Assembly (NCBI GenBank): GCA_964426945.1
Contig: CAYRSS010000007.1
Location: 57,964 to 121,963 of the forward strand
Length of the DNA: 64,000 nucleotides
Reading direction: 5' to 3'
Source: CAYRSS01 sp964426945
Lineage (GTDB): Bacteria > Planctomycetota > Phycisphaerae > UBA1845
The notes under the pieces were generated by a model. It saw nothing but the letters and a program-made list of their open reading frames with translations, had not been told where the DNA came from and did not search any database. Position numbers and translations under genes: made by a program. Every line of letters starts with the position of its first letter. Position 1 is the first letter of the stretch. This document shows, piece by piece, positions 1 through 7,863 of this stretch.

Positions 1-2
1 CG

Positions 3-806
3 CAGCGGATCGCCGAGGCGCTGCGCGACCGCTTCGATGGGCGCAGCCCGGAAGTCAACGTCTCACCGATGTCGCCGCCAACCGCTCCGGACGAACGCAC
101 CATTCTCGACACGGTCGACCTCGGCGCCACCCTCGACAAGCCCGAGTATGAAAAGCAGCTTCGCCGCCGACAGGTGAAGGTCCACCGACTGACCGACCAA
201 GCCCGCGCGAAGGGGGTGTCATCGGTGCTGGTTTTCGAGGGCTGGGACGCGGCCGGCAAGGGCGGCTGCATCCGCCGGCTGACCGCGGCGATGGAAGCGG
301 AGAACTACCGCGTGGTGCCCATCGGTGCGCCCACCGACGAAGAGAAGGCGCACCACTACCTGTGGCGTTTCTGGCGTAATCTGCCGCGCGCCGGACGGGT
401 CACGATCTTCGATCGGAGCTGGTACGGCCGCGTGCTGGTCGAGCGCGTCGAGTCGTTCGCCACGGCGGCGGAATGGCGCCGGGCGTTCGATGAGATCAAC
501 GAGTTCGAGGCGCAGCTCTGCGATCACGGCGTCGTCGTGATGAAGTACTGGCTGCACCTCGACCGCGACGAGCAGCTCCGCCGGTTTGAGGAGCGGCAGC
601 GGACGCCCTTCAAGCGATACAAGATCACCGACGAGGATTGGCGCAACCGCGAGCGGTGGGGCGCCTACGAACAGGCCGTCGCCGAGATGATCGCCCGCAC
701 CAGCACGCCCCATGCGCCCTGGCAACTGGTTGCCGCCAACGATCAGCGATTTGCCCGCGTCGAGGTGCTCCGGCTCTTCGCAAAGCGGCTGAACAAGGCG
801 CTGTGA
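3..806 (+). CDS. Polyphosphate:AMP/ADP phosphotransferase (PPK2 family), C-terminal part, cut by the left edge
   Basis: PPK2 enzymes transfer phosphate between polyphosphate and nucleotides in the cytoplasm. The Walker A stretch GWDAAGKGG and the Walker B/lid motif DRSWYGR are visible, as is the C-terminal helix typical of the family. An ATG lies at 69, but the frame is open to the window edge and the upstream residues (RIAEALRDRF) look like the last helix of a preceding PPK2 domain. I therefore read this as the second domain of a two-domain class II enzyme (Pap type) rather than a free-standing 245-residue protein. The family is clear; the exact substrate and the full length cannot be decided here. 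Confidence 0.85.
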   Translation, partial: QRIAEALRDRFDGRSPEVNVSPMSPPTAPDERTILDTVDLGATLDKPEYEKQLRRRQVKVHRLTDQARAKGVSSVLVFEGWDAAGKGGCIRRLTAAMEAENYRVVPIGAPTDEEKAHHYLWRFWRNLPRAGRVTIFDRSWYGRVLVERVESFATAAEWRRAFDEINEFEAQLCDHGVVVMKYWLHLDRDEQLRRFEERQRTPFKRYKITDEDWRNRERWGAYEQAVAEMIARTSTPHAPWQLVAANDQRFARVEVLRLFAKRLNKAL

Positions 807-811
807 TCGTT

Positions 812-846
812 AAAAAAAGCCGGACGCCGCAGGGGCGGCGTCCGGC
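812..846 (-). terminator. Intrinsic terminator of the minus-strand gene ending at 878
   Basis: A perfect 12-bp stem (819-830 with 835-846, loop AGGG) is followed on the minus strand by a run of seven T. On the plus strand the run lies before the stem, so it cannot terminate the PPK2 gene in the standard way. Confidence 0.85.
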
Positions 847-877
847 GACAGTCAGCGAATTGTGACGACGGTCGACG

Positions 878-1144
878 CTAGCCAACCAGTTCCTTGCCGC
901 GGCGGGTGAGCGCAGCGGCCATGATCGTCTGGCCGTCGGCGTTGGTGAGCGCGCCGCTCCAGATGAACCCTTCGGTCCGCAGCCGCTCGAGCCAGCCGGC
1001 CATAAGCTCTACCGCTTGCTCTTCGGAGTATCCGGAATGGGCCGCGACTTCGCGGGCGAGTTCGAACTCGGTCAGCGGATGCTTGCGCAGGCGGCGCAAG
1101 ATCACGACCTGATGCAGCGGTAATGACTCAGTGGCGTGCAGCAT
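878..1144 (-). CDS. Small winged-helix-like protein of unknown function (88 aa)
   Basis: The predicted protein is helical, with a pattern like a winged-helix module: a helix around HQVVILRRLRKHP, a short turn with LTEFELAREVA, a recognition-like helix EEQAVELMAGWLERLRTEG and a closing beta wing ending LTRRGKELVG. This resembles MarR/PadR-type DNA-binding folds, but no family signature is unambiguous. A strong terminator directly downstream supports it as a real transcription unit. It may be a small regulator or a protein-protein adaptor; no target can be named. Confidence 0.6.
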   Translation of the reverse strand: MLHATESLPLHQVVILRRLRKHPLTEFELAREVAAHSGYSEEQAVELMAGWLERLRTEGFIWSGALTNADGQTIMAAALTRRGKELVG

Positions 1145-1327
1145 GGGAGTTACTCCTTCCTCATGCGGACCCGAACTCGCGGCGCCGGCTCCCCCAATTG
1201 CCCTGGCCGCCGCGGGTTTCGCAGGATTCTACGCATGATGCCGCCGGATGTTCAACTCCGGACCCGGTACGTGGGCAGCGAGGCCATTCAGCGGGGCGGT
1301 GGTCTCGCGGCGCGTAACCCTCACGAA

Positions 1328-1417
1328 TTACGAAGGATCCGGCCGAAAAATCACGAGCACCCAGAACAGCAGGCCGGCCATGAACGCCACAAGAGTTGTC
1401 GTGGAGAACAGCTCCAT
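1328..1417 (-). CDS. 29-residue single-pass membrane peptide
   Basis: The 363-base gap between 1145 and 1507 holds this short minus-strand frame. ATG at 1417 is preceded by a perfect AGGAGG (1424-1429) with a 6-base spacer, one of the best ribosome binding sites in the window. The product begins MELFSTTT, continues as one hydrophobic helix (LVAFMAGLLFWVLVIF) and ends RPDPS. The shape is like KdpF or CcoQ-type helper peptides, but no kdp or cco genes are adjacent, so a partner cannot be assigned. Nothing else was recognised in the gap. Confidence 0.55.
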   Translation of the reverse strand: MELFSTTTLVAFMAGLLFWVLVIFRPDPS

Positions 1418-1507
1418 CCTCGGCCTCCTTGCAACAATAGACAAAGCGACAGCGGCGGAATGCGGCAAGTTCCCTATCCGATGAAAGCGCTCGCGATGGG
1501 CCCCGGC

Positions 1508-1846
1508 TCAGTCCAGTCTGGCGCGGGCCTGGTCCAGGGCGTCGCAGATTTCAAACCACCCGTCGAGCTTCGTCACGGCAAAGACGCTCCGCACGAAGGG
1601 TGTCGGGGCGACGAGCACCACCTGGCCCGCCGCCAGCCGGGCGCGGCTGACGACGTTCATCAGGATGCTCAGCCCGGTCGAGTCCAGCACGGTCACCTTC
1701 GACAGGTCGATCGCCAGCTTGGCCCCGGCCTGGCCGACCTGTTCGTGCAGGTCGCCCGCGGCGGCCTCGCTTGAACTCGCCGTGAATTCGCCGTCGAGGT
1801 GGGCGATCCTGAACCCCGGCGTCTCCTCAATCCTGATCGACAGCAT
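1508..1846 (-). CDS. STAS-domain anti-sigma factor antagonist (SpoIIAA/RsbV type), 112 aa
   Basis: Single STAS domain. These proteins bind anti-sigma kinases and are switched by phosphorylation of a conserved serine. That serine sits in VLDSTGLS (Ser56), preceded by the usual beta strand LAIDLSKV. The start at 1846 (MLSIRIEETPG) fits the family length and has AAGGAG nine bases upstream; the frame stays open further upstream but overlaps the previous gene. It lies 50 bases after the secreted protein at 1897-2463 on the same strand and may be cotranscribed. No partner kinase or sigma factor is in the window. Confidence 0.85.
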   Translation of the reverse strand: MLSIRIEETPGFRIAHLDGEFTASSSEAAAGDLHEQVGQAGAKLAIDLSKVTVLDSTGLSILMNVVSRARLAAGQVVLVAPTPFVRSVFAVTKLDGWFEICDALDQARARLD

Positions 1847-1896
1847 GGGACGATGCTCCTTCGATTTCGCCGCCGAACCTCGTTCGCGATCGGGGA

Positions 1897-2463
1897 CTAG
1901 GGCCTCAGGTTGCCGAGGCTCGTGCGCCGGCTCGCCACGCGGACCAGCAGGTAGTTCTCTTCCTTGAAGACAGTGACCTCGCCCGACACGACGTACACCA
2001 CCTCCGCCGCGGCGTGTTCCGTCTCGCGCACCATCTGCTCGAGGTGCAGGCAGGGCAACAGCTTCATGCGCGGCTCGGGCCGGTCGGGCATGTCCGACTC
2101 GGGCACGAAGATCCACCAGTTGCCGTCCTTGACGATGCGGCCCGACTTGCGGCTGATCCGCGAGCCCTCGGGCATGAGCAGTCCGCCGCCCTCGGCCTGG
2201 CTGTCCATGCTCTGGGGCAGGATCGGCTCGTTCGAGGGCTTCTGACGGCGCATCTTCTCCATGATCTCGTCGGCCGTCGACGGCGGTTCCTGCGACTCGG
2301 GCTCGGGCTCGCTCTGCGGCTCCGCGGCGGCCGGAGGCTGCTCAGACTTGCCGCCGCCCGTCTGGGCGGGCTGGTCCTGACTGGATCGAGCGCCCGGGGC
2401 CGGCAGGGTGGCCGCGGCCAGCGGGATGATCAGGGCAAGGCTCAGGATGATGGGGCGGGTCAT
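1897..2463 (-). CDS. Secreted protein of unknown function (188 aa)
   Basis: An N-terminal signal peptide (MTRPIILSLALIIPLAAATL) is followed by a Pro/Glu/Gln-rich low-complexity stretch to about residue 62. A conserved-looking C-terminal part then carries SRISRKSGRIVKDGNWWIF and a beta-rich end (VVYVVSGEVTVFKEENYLLV). I recognise no named domain. The end resembles the OstA-like or BON-like small beta modules often seen in Planctomycetes secreted proteins, but this is only a resemblance. The STAS gene follows 50 bases downstream. Confidence 0.7.
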   Translation of the reverse strand: MTRPIILSLALIIPLAAATLPAPGARSSQDQPAQTGGGKSEQPPAAAEPQSEPEPESQEPPSTADEIMEKMRRQKPSNEPILPQSMDSQAEGGGLLMPEGSRISRKSGRIVKDGNWWIFVPESDMPDRPEPRMKLLPCLHLEQMVRETEHAAAEVVYVVSGEVTVFKEENYLLVRVASRRTSLGNLRP

Positions 2464-2635
2464 ATCGACACCTCCTCTTCCTACAGGGTCGGCCGTCGGC
2501 GGCCGCCGATCAGGCGGCGGCGCATGCTACCGCTGACCGCCGCGGCTGCCAACGCAGGCTGCGGCAGCGGCCGCTGGTCGGGTTCTGACGATTTCGTTAC
2601 AGTTCGCGCACGAGCAACCCCCCGGGAGACCTCTC

Positions 2636-4240
2636 ATGAGCGGGCTCGACGGCGTCTGCCTGGTGGCGTACTTCATTCTCACCGCTTCGATCGGCTGGTT
2701 CGCGGGTCGGCGAAGCCGCGGCGATGCGCGGGCCTACTTTCTCGGCGGCGGGTCGATCGGCTGGCTGGCCATCGGCGCCAGCCTCTTCGCCAGCAACATC
2801 TCTTCCGAGCACTTCATCGGCCTGGCCAGCACCGGCGGCCGCAGCGGCCTGGCCGTGGGTCAGTTCGAGTGGCTCGCCTGCCTGATCCTGCTTCTGCTCG
2901 GGTGGCTGTTCGTGCCGTTCTACCTGCGGACCGGCGTCTTCACGATGCCGGAGTTTCTGGAGACGCGCTACAACCGCGGGTGCCGGACGTACCTGTCGAT
3001 CGTGTCGCTGATCGCCTACATCTTCACGAAGGTGAGCGTATCGCTCTATGCCGGGGCGCTGGTGCTGAAGGCGGTCATCGGCGTGGACGAGTGGACCGGG
3101 GCCACGATCATCATCCTCGTCACCGGGGCGTACACGATCTTCGGCGGGCTGCGGGCGGTGATCTACACGGATTACATGCAGGCGGGGGTGCTCATCGGCG
3201 GGGCGACCATCCTGACGGTCATCGCGGTTTCGAAGGTGGGGGGGCTGTCGGCGCTGTCGCAGGGGGTCGATCCGGAGTTCTTCAACTTGTGGAAGCCCTC
3301 GGACCATCCCGACTTTCCTTGGACCGGCATTCTCTTCGGCGCCCCGATTCTGGGCATCTGGTACTGGTGCACCGACCAGATGATTGTGCAGCGGACGCTG
3401 GCGGCACGGGGCGTCGATGACGCCCGCCGGGCGACCTTGATGGCGGGGTACCTGAAGATTCTACCCGTGTTCATTCTCGTGCTCCCGGGCGTGGCTGGGG
3501 CGATTCTGTTCCCCGACGTGGCCCGCGACGCACCGAACCAGATGTACGCGACGATGGTGCGCGAGCTGCTGCCGGCGGGGGTGCGCGGCATCGTGATGGC
3601 CTCGCTGCTGGCGGCGGTGATGAGCTCGCTGTCGAGTGTGTTCAACAGCACCTCGACGATCGTCACGATGGACTTCTATCGACGCCATTATCCCGACGCC
3701 ACGCAGCAGCAGCTCGTTCGCGTCGGGCAGATCGCCACGCTTGTCATCGTCGTGATCGGGATGCTGTGGATCCCCTTCATCCAGTACTTCTCCGACCAGC
3801 TCTACATCTACCTGCAATCGGTGCAGGCGTACGTCTCGCCGCCGATCGCGGCGGTGTTCCTCGTGGGCATCCTCTGGCGGCGGGCCAGCGGGGCAGCGGC
3901 GCTGGCGGCGCTGCTGACGGGATTCGTGCTGGGCGCGGTGCGGTTCGTCACCGAGCTGGGCGTCAAGAGCGGGCGGATCACCGGCGAACTCGCCGCGGCC
4001 ATCGCGGGGATCAACTTCCTGCACTTTGCGATTCTGCTCTTCGCCGTGTCGCTGGTCGTGCTGATCGTCGTGAGCGTGATCACCACGTCGCCCTCGCCGT
4101 CGAACCTGCGCATCTTTGATCGCGGCGAAGCTGGAGCGGCGCCGGCGGGCGGTCGGTCGCCACTGGTGGTATGGGGCAGCGTGCTGCTCGTGGTGCTTGT
4201 GCTGGCGATGTGGGCGTACTTCAGCCCGTGGGTCTGGTAG
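2636..4240 (+). CDS. Sodium/solute symporter, SSS (SGLT) family
   Basis: Inner-membrane secondary transporter of 534 residues with about 13-14 hydrophobic segments, the usual SSS size. Family landmarks are the N-terminal FLGGGSIGWLAIGASLFASN, the substrate/ion segment FNSTSTIVTMDFY after AAVMSSLSSV (Na+ site in TM8), and GGLRAVIYTDYMQ. Similarity is closest to sugar-type (vSGLT-like) members, so a sugar, sugar acid or inositol is likelier than an amino acid, but the substrate cannot be read from sequence. ATG at 2636 has GGGAG seven bases upstream. It converges with the pseudopilin gene, with five bases between the stops. Confidence 0.9.
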   Translation: MSGLDGVCLVAYFILTASIGWFAGRRSRGDARAYFLGGGSIGWLAIGASLFASNISSEHFIGLASTGGRSGLAVGQFEWLACLILLLLGWLFVPFYLRTGVFTMPEFLETRYNRGCRTYLSIVSLIAYIFTKVSVSLYAGALVLKAVIGVDEWTGATIIILVTGAYTIFGGLRAVIYTDYMQAGVLIGGATILTVIAVSKVGGLSALSQGVDPEFFNLWKPSDHPDFPWTGILFGAPILGIWYWCTDQMIVQRTLAARGVDDARRATLMAGYLKILPVFILVLPGVAGAILFPDVARDAPNQMYATMVRELLPAGVRGIVMASLLAAVMSSLSSVFNSTSTIVTMDFYRRHYPDATQQQLVRVGQIATLVIVVIGMLWIPFIQYFSDQLYIYLQSVQAYVSPPIAAVFLVGILWRRASGAAALAALLTGFVLGAVRFVTELGVKSGRITGELAAAIAGINFLHFAILLFAVSLVVLIVVSVITTSPSPSNLRIFDRGEAGAAPAGGRSPLVVWGSVLLVVLVLAMWAYFSPWVW

Positions 4241-4245
4241 GGCGG

Positions 4246-5088
4246 TCAGCGCAGGTCGAAGAGCGAGTTGTCGTCCGCCGTGCCGAACCAGCCGATGCCG
4301 AGCCGCTCCGGGTCTGCGGTGTAGAAGCCGCTCTGCCAGGTGAGGGCCATCCGCCGGGTGTCTACGTGGCCATCGCTCCACGCCACGCTGGCTGTGCGGC
4401 GATGCCGGAAGTGGATAGACGGATCCATCCGGTACATCGGCGCCTGCGGGTGGAAACGAGGCTCCGCGAAGCTGTAGGCGATCAGGTCCGCGCCGGCGAA
4501 GGCCGCGTCGGCAAACATCACGGTCTCACCCGGGCTGGTGACGCGGGCCGCGCGGGCGCCGGCCTTGTCGGTGGTCACGATGTACGAGCCGTCGCCCGCG
4601 TCGCGAAGCTGCATGCCCAGAAACGCGTTGTTGTAGCCATAACCCCCGCAGCCGCGCTCGAACGCGGCCGGGCCCGGCGGAGACTCGGGCAGCTCAAATG
4701 CGGGGCAAGCCTGCACCCTTCCGTCTCCGCCGAGGTACGGGGCGAACGGCCCGCCCTGAGGCTCGAACGGCAGCGCCGCCGAAGCCCGCGCGCCGTGCCA
4801 GCGATTGAGGTTGCGCAGGAAGTCCGAGGCTCCGGGACAGTACACGCCGCCGTGGTCGGTTTCGTAGTACTGGTTGGCGAGGACAAGCTGGCGGATGTTG
4901 TTGCCGCAGGCAGCCGCGCGGGCGGCCGATCGAGCCTGCGAAAGCGAAGGCAGGAGGATCGAAATCAGCAGCACGATGATCGACACGCAGACGAGCAGCT
5001 CGATCAGCGTGAAACCGCCGACGGGCTGCGGCGCACGCCCGCGGAGTAGCCGATGCGGTGAGCGGATGTGTTTCGCGGTTCGGGACAT
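4246..5088 (-). CDS. Type II/IV pseudopilin-like protein (prepilin cleavage motif, DUF1559-like body)
   Basis: The prepilin signature GFTLIELLV is at residues 25-33, followed by a hydrophobic helix (VSIIVLLISILLPSL) and a Planctomycetes-style globular part containing a GHVD-type motif (SVAWSDGHVDTRR). Such proteins are cleaved by a prepilin peptidase and act as minor pseudopilins of type II secretion-like machines or as surface proteins. It begins three bases after the stop of the surface protein at 5092-6225, with GAGG six bases before ATG, so it is the third gene of the cobalamin-riboswitch operon. That context is unusual for a pseudopilin. Confidence 0.85.
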   Translation of the reverse strand: MSRTAKHIRSPHRLLRGRAPQPVGGFTLIELLVCVSIIVLLISILLPSLSQARSAARAAACGNNIRQLVLANQYYETDHGGVYCPGASDFLRNLNRWHGARASAALPFEPQGGPFAPYLGGDGRVQACPAFELPESPPGPAAFERGCGGYGYNNAFLGMQLRDAGDGSYIVTTDKAGARAARVTSPGETVMFADAAFAGADLIAYSFAEPRFHPQAPMYRMDPSIHFRHRRTASVAWSDGHVDTRRMALTWQSGFYTADPERLGIGWFGTADDNSLFDLR

Positions 5089-5091
5089 GCG

Positions 5092-6225
5092 CTACCTCGG
5101 CCCCGTCAATCGTCCGATCAGCCGGCCCGCTTCCTCAAGCGTGAGATCACCATCGACCTCCCACTCCAGCGGGGCGCAGCCTCCCTCCTGCCCGGCGGCC
5201 GCCCCGAAGCATCGCTGCATCGCGGCGACATCGAGCAGGTCAATATCGCCGTCGCCCTCGTGATCGCCGTGCGGGTCGGGCGCGACGTCGGCCACGGCGT
5301 CGATCTCGGCGCTGAGTTCGCCGAGCACGCCGACGACGTGATGCACCCCGGTCGAGATCCGGATGAAGTCGAATCCCGGCAGACCAGCCGCCTCGCCGGT
5401 GGCGGCATCGATCGCCCAGGCGATGTCGAACGCATCGCCGCCGCCGCTGCCTGGAGAAACGCCGAGCAGGAACGGGTCGTCCGGCAAGGTGTAGAAAGCG
5501 GCCGGGTCGATCAGCGGGTCGTCGACCAGGTTGTCGGCGTCGAGATCGCCGAGCAGCAGGGTCGGCGTGGTGTCGGCATAGCCGTACACGGCTTCCTCGC
5601 CCGCCCCGGCGAGCGGGTTGGTCATCGGCGTGCTATGGAACGGAACGGGTGGAAGGCTGAAGCCCCAGCCTTCCCAAACGCCCGAGCGGCCGGGTGGAAT
5701 CCACGACGCGAAGGCCGGCGGATAGGTCGGGTCCGCGGTGAAACTATCCCACATCTGCCAGGTCACCGGCGTCGGCGCCGGCAGGTGCGAACCGGGAATC
5801 AGGTACCACGGGTCGTTGGCGAGGCCGTCGCCGTTGATGTCGAGGCTGATCTCGATGATGCCCGCCTCACCCCAGCGGCGATCGGGGCCATTCACCCAAA
5901 AGGCGTTGCCAAAGACGATGGCGTCCAGCCCGAGCGGATTGAGCGGGTGATCCTCCACCGTCTGATCAAACGCGAGCACGATGGAGCCGCCGAACCCGCC
6001 CAGCGACACGACCGAGGTGTTGCCGGCGGTCGCCGTGCCCGCGCCCGACGGCGCCCCCAGCGCGGCGGCCGGATCGCTGAACGCCGGGTGGTTCACGAAC
6101 TGTCCGGGCGCCGGGTCGAAGGCGATGACCGCCGTCGCGAACGGGCTGCCTGCCAAGGCGTCGCCGGTGGCGAGGGATGCTGCCAGGAGCAGCGTCGACA
6201 GGCGTGCGTGCGTCTGGCGTCTCAT
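5092..6225 (-). CDS. Secreted surface protein with dockerin-like end, in cobalamin-riboswitch operon
   Basis: 377 residues with a signal peptide (LSTLLLAASLATGDALA). The body contains PAPGQFVN, VVSLGGFGGSIVLAFD, DAIVFGNAFW and GIIEISLDINGDGLANDPWY. From memory, the PAPGQF / SLGGFGG / GNxF / EPGI...DxNGDG...DxWY order also occurs in 'cell surface proteins' of Bacteroidetes cobalamin-uptake loci; this needs a search. The C-terminus (HEGDGDIDLLDVAAMQ...VDGDLTLEEAGRLIGRL) is a degenerate dockerin-like calcium repeat pair. The start overlaps the stop of the beta-propeller gene by four bases (ATGA), indicating translational coupling. A cobalamin-binding or transfer role is inferred from the riboswitch and neighbour only. 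Confidence 0.75.
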   Translation of the reverse strand: MRRQTHARLSTLLLAASLATGDALAGSPFATAVIAFDPAPGQFVNHPAFSDPAAALGAPSGAGTATAGNTSVVSLGGFGGSIVLAFDQTVEDHPLNPLGLDAIVFGNAFWVNGPDRRWGEAGIIEISLDINGDGLANDPWYLIPGSHLPAPTPVTWQMWDSFTADPTYPPAFASWIPPGRSGVWEGWGFSLPPVPFHSTPMTNPLAGAGEEAVYGYADTTPTLLLGDLDADNLVDDPLIDPAAFYTLPDDPFLLGVSPGSGGGDAFDIAWAIDAATGEAAGLPGFDFIRISTGVHHVVGVLGELSAEIDAVADVAPDPHGDHEGDGDIDLLDVAAMQRCFGAAAGQEGGCAPLEWEVDGDLTLEEAGRLIGRLTGPR

Positions 6226-7334
6226 GGGCGGTCAGCGCTCCGTCGCATGGCGACGCGGCGGCGCGAGAGGGCCAGCAGGCCGCCGATGGCGATCACGGCC
6301 AGCGAGGCGGGTTCAGGGACCAGGTAGGTGTACACGGTGCCGCCCTCGCGGACGTACAGCTCGCCTCGTGCTGCGTTGTAGTTCGTGTCATAGAAGTTGA
6401 ACGGATTGGCGACGTCGGGGTCGAGCGCGAGCGTGTCAGACGCACCAACCGGCCCGGAGCCGGCGACCGCCTGGGCGACCGCCGAACCACGCAGCAGACC
6501 GGCGTAGCCGAAGTCTCCGCTGCCGAAGTCGCCGCCCCCGACGTGGAGATTGCCCGCGGCGTCGAAGCCGAGCGAGCTGCCCGAGAGCGCCTCACCGACG
6601 AGCGTACCACCGGCCTCGAAGGACTCGGCGGTCCCGCCGGACAGCGCCGCCAGCCAGGCCGATGACTCAAACGCGCGGATGACGCCCGTTCCGCTGGGGC
6701 CCGCGCCGGCGAAGCCGTTGGCGGTGTAGAGCCGGCCCGCCGCGTCGAAGGTGATGCCGCCCGAAGCGCCGCCGATGCCGCTGATGACGGTCGTCACGTC
6801 GGGGGCCGCGAAGGGGCTGGCGGCATCGAGAACATCGACGCGGGCCGGATCGCCGAAGTCGCCCGCGGTGAGCGCGAGTCGGCCGTCGTTCGCCCACTCG
6901 GCGTCGTAGTGACCCAGGCTGTACCACCCGCCGAGGCCCGCCAGCGAGAACACGCCGACCTTGTAATTGCCGAAGGATGCGCCGCCGCCGTTGCCGATCG
7001 CCACGCGCGAGCCATCCGGCGACACGCGCACGAACGCCGGGCCGAAGGAGTTGAAGTCGGCGCCGGCCAGCGCGCCGACGCCCGCGAAGCTGCGCGAGCC
7101 GGGCGCGGTCTCCAGCAGGAGCTCCGCCCCCGCGGTTGTGATCAGCCGCCCGTCGGGAAGCACATCAAACGCGCCCGCGCCGGCGGGGAGAGCGAACGTC
7201 TCCTGGAGCTGGTAATTGTCGAAGCCTGCCCGGGCGTGCGCTGCGCAGAGCGCCGTGCCCCACAGTACTGTCAGAAGCGAAACCGTTCGTCGGGTCAGGA
7301 CCAATCCGCGCGCGCTGCCGTGATGCTGGAACAT
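6222..7334 (-). CDS. PEP-CTERM surface protein with beta-propeller-like repeats, cobalamin-riboswitch controlled
   Basis: The 370-residue protein has a signal peptide ending near ALCAAHARAG and a C-terminal exosortase signal (VPEPASLAVIAIGGLLALSRRR). The middle holds repeated strands of the type 'F.V.PDGRL..', 'V.VSPDGSRVAIGNGG', 'ITFDAAGRLYTANGF' and 'LGFDAAGNLHVGGG', typical of NHL/SMP-30-like beta-propeller blades. ATG at 7334 has GGAGGG with a 5-base spacer. It is the first gene after a cobalamin riboswitch and terminator. Bacteroides BtuG is a beta-propeller that captures cobalamin at the surface, so a similar role is proposed here; residue-level homology to BtuG was not checked. Confidence 0.8.
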   Translation of the reverse strand: MFQHHGSARGLVLTRRTVSLLTVLWGTALCAAHARAGFDNYQLQETFALPAGAGAFDVLPDGRLITTAGAELLLETAPGSRSFAGVGALAGADFNSFGPAFVRVSPDGSRVAIGNGGGASFGNYKVGVFSLAGLGGWYSLGHYDAEWANDGRLALTAGDFGDPARVDVLDAASPFAAPDVTTVISGIGGASGGITFDAAGRLYTANGFAGAGPSGTGVIRAFESSAWLAALSGGTAESFEAGGTLVGEALSGSSLGFDAAGNLHVGGGDFGSGDFGYAGLLRGSAVAQAVAGSGPVGASDTLALDPDVANPFNFYDTNYNAARGELYVREGGTVYTYLVPEPASLAVIAIGGLLALSRRRVAMRRSADRP

Positions 7335-7384
7335 GCCAACCCTCCATCCCCCCGCCGGGCTGAGCCGCGCAGCCGCCGGTCGGG

Positions 7385-7429
7385 AAAAAAAGAAATCCCG
7401 GCGTCCGCGGGGAAGCGGAAGCCGGGATT
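7385..7429 (-). terminator. Intrinsic terminator, expression platform of the cobalamin riboswitch
   Basis: On the minus strand AATCCCGGC pairs with GCCGGGATT (7421-7429 with 7394-7402) and is followed by TCTTTTTTT. It lies between the riboswitch aptamer and the start codon at 7334, so it can only act as a conditional terminator for the operon. Confidence 0.88.
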
Positions 7430-7555
7430 CACATCACGAGTGATGGCATGGGCGGACAGGCGGCCGCGCCGCCGGGTCCGCGCGCTGCGTGCGCGAGGCT
7501 CGTGCGTGATCGCAGCTCCAGGACACCGTGGGCGCCACAATCAGTCATTGCGACG

Positions 7556-7751
7556 GACAGGCAGGTCTTCTGGCTTACGGATCGTCCTACTGGCCGCGCC
7601 TTCTCCGACCGGCGGCGCCTGGCTCGTGTCGAGCCGGGCATCCGCTGGCGCGAATGGCATGCTGCGGCGGTCGTCCCCGAATACAGCGGCGGGTCCGCGG
7701 TGGAATCGCACCACCTTCCCTCTTAGCCCACTTGGCAAAGCGGGACCTGTC
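7556..7751 (-). promoter_or_regulatory. Cobalamin (adenosylcobalamin-type) riboswitch
   Basis: Reading the minus strand, the P1 arms GACAGG (7746-7751) and CCTGTC (7556-7561) enclose the conserved core: AAGAGGGAAGGTGGTG, then ATTCCACCGCGGACCCGCC and GCTGTATTCGGGGACGA. Towards the 3' end come AGAAGGCGCGGCCAGTAGGA and AAGCCAGAAGACCTGCC. These match the B12-box and flanking consensus segments in the correct order. The terminator at 7385-7429 follows about 126 bases downstream, implying ligand-dependent transcription termination of the 7334-4246 operon. The region 7752-7863 shows nothing else. Confidence 0.95.
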
Positions 7752-7863
7752 GTCGCCCAATCATCAGGTTGTCAAAGAGGCGCCCCGTGAGGGGCGGCCG
7801 GTCGGCAGGGTAGCGGCCCGCGCCGTCCGGCGTCAAGAAGAAACCGGCCGAAGCCGAGTTCGA

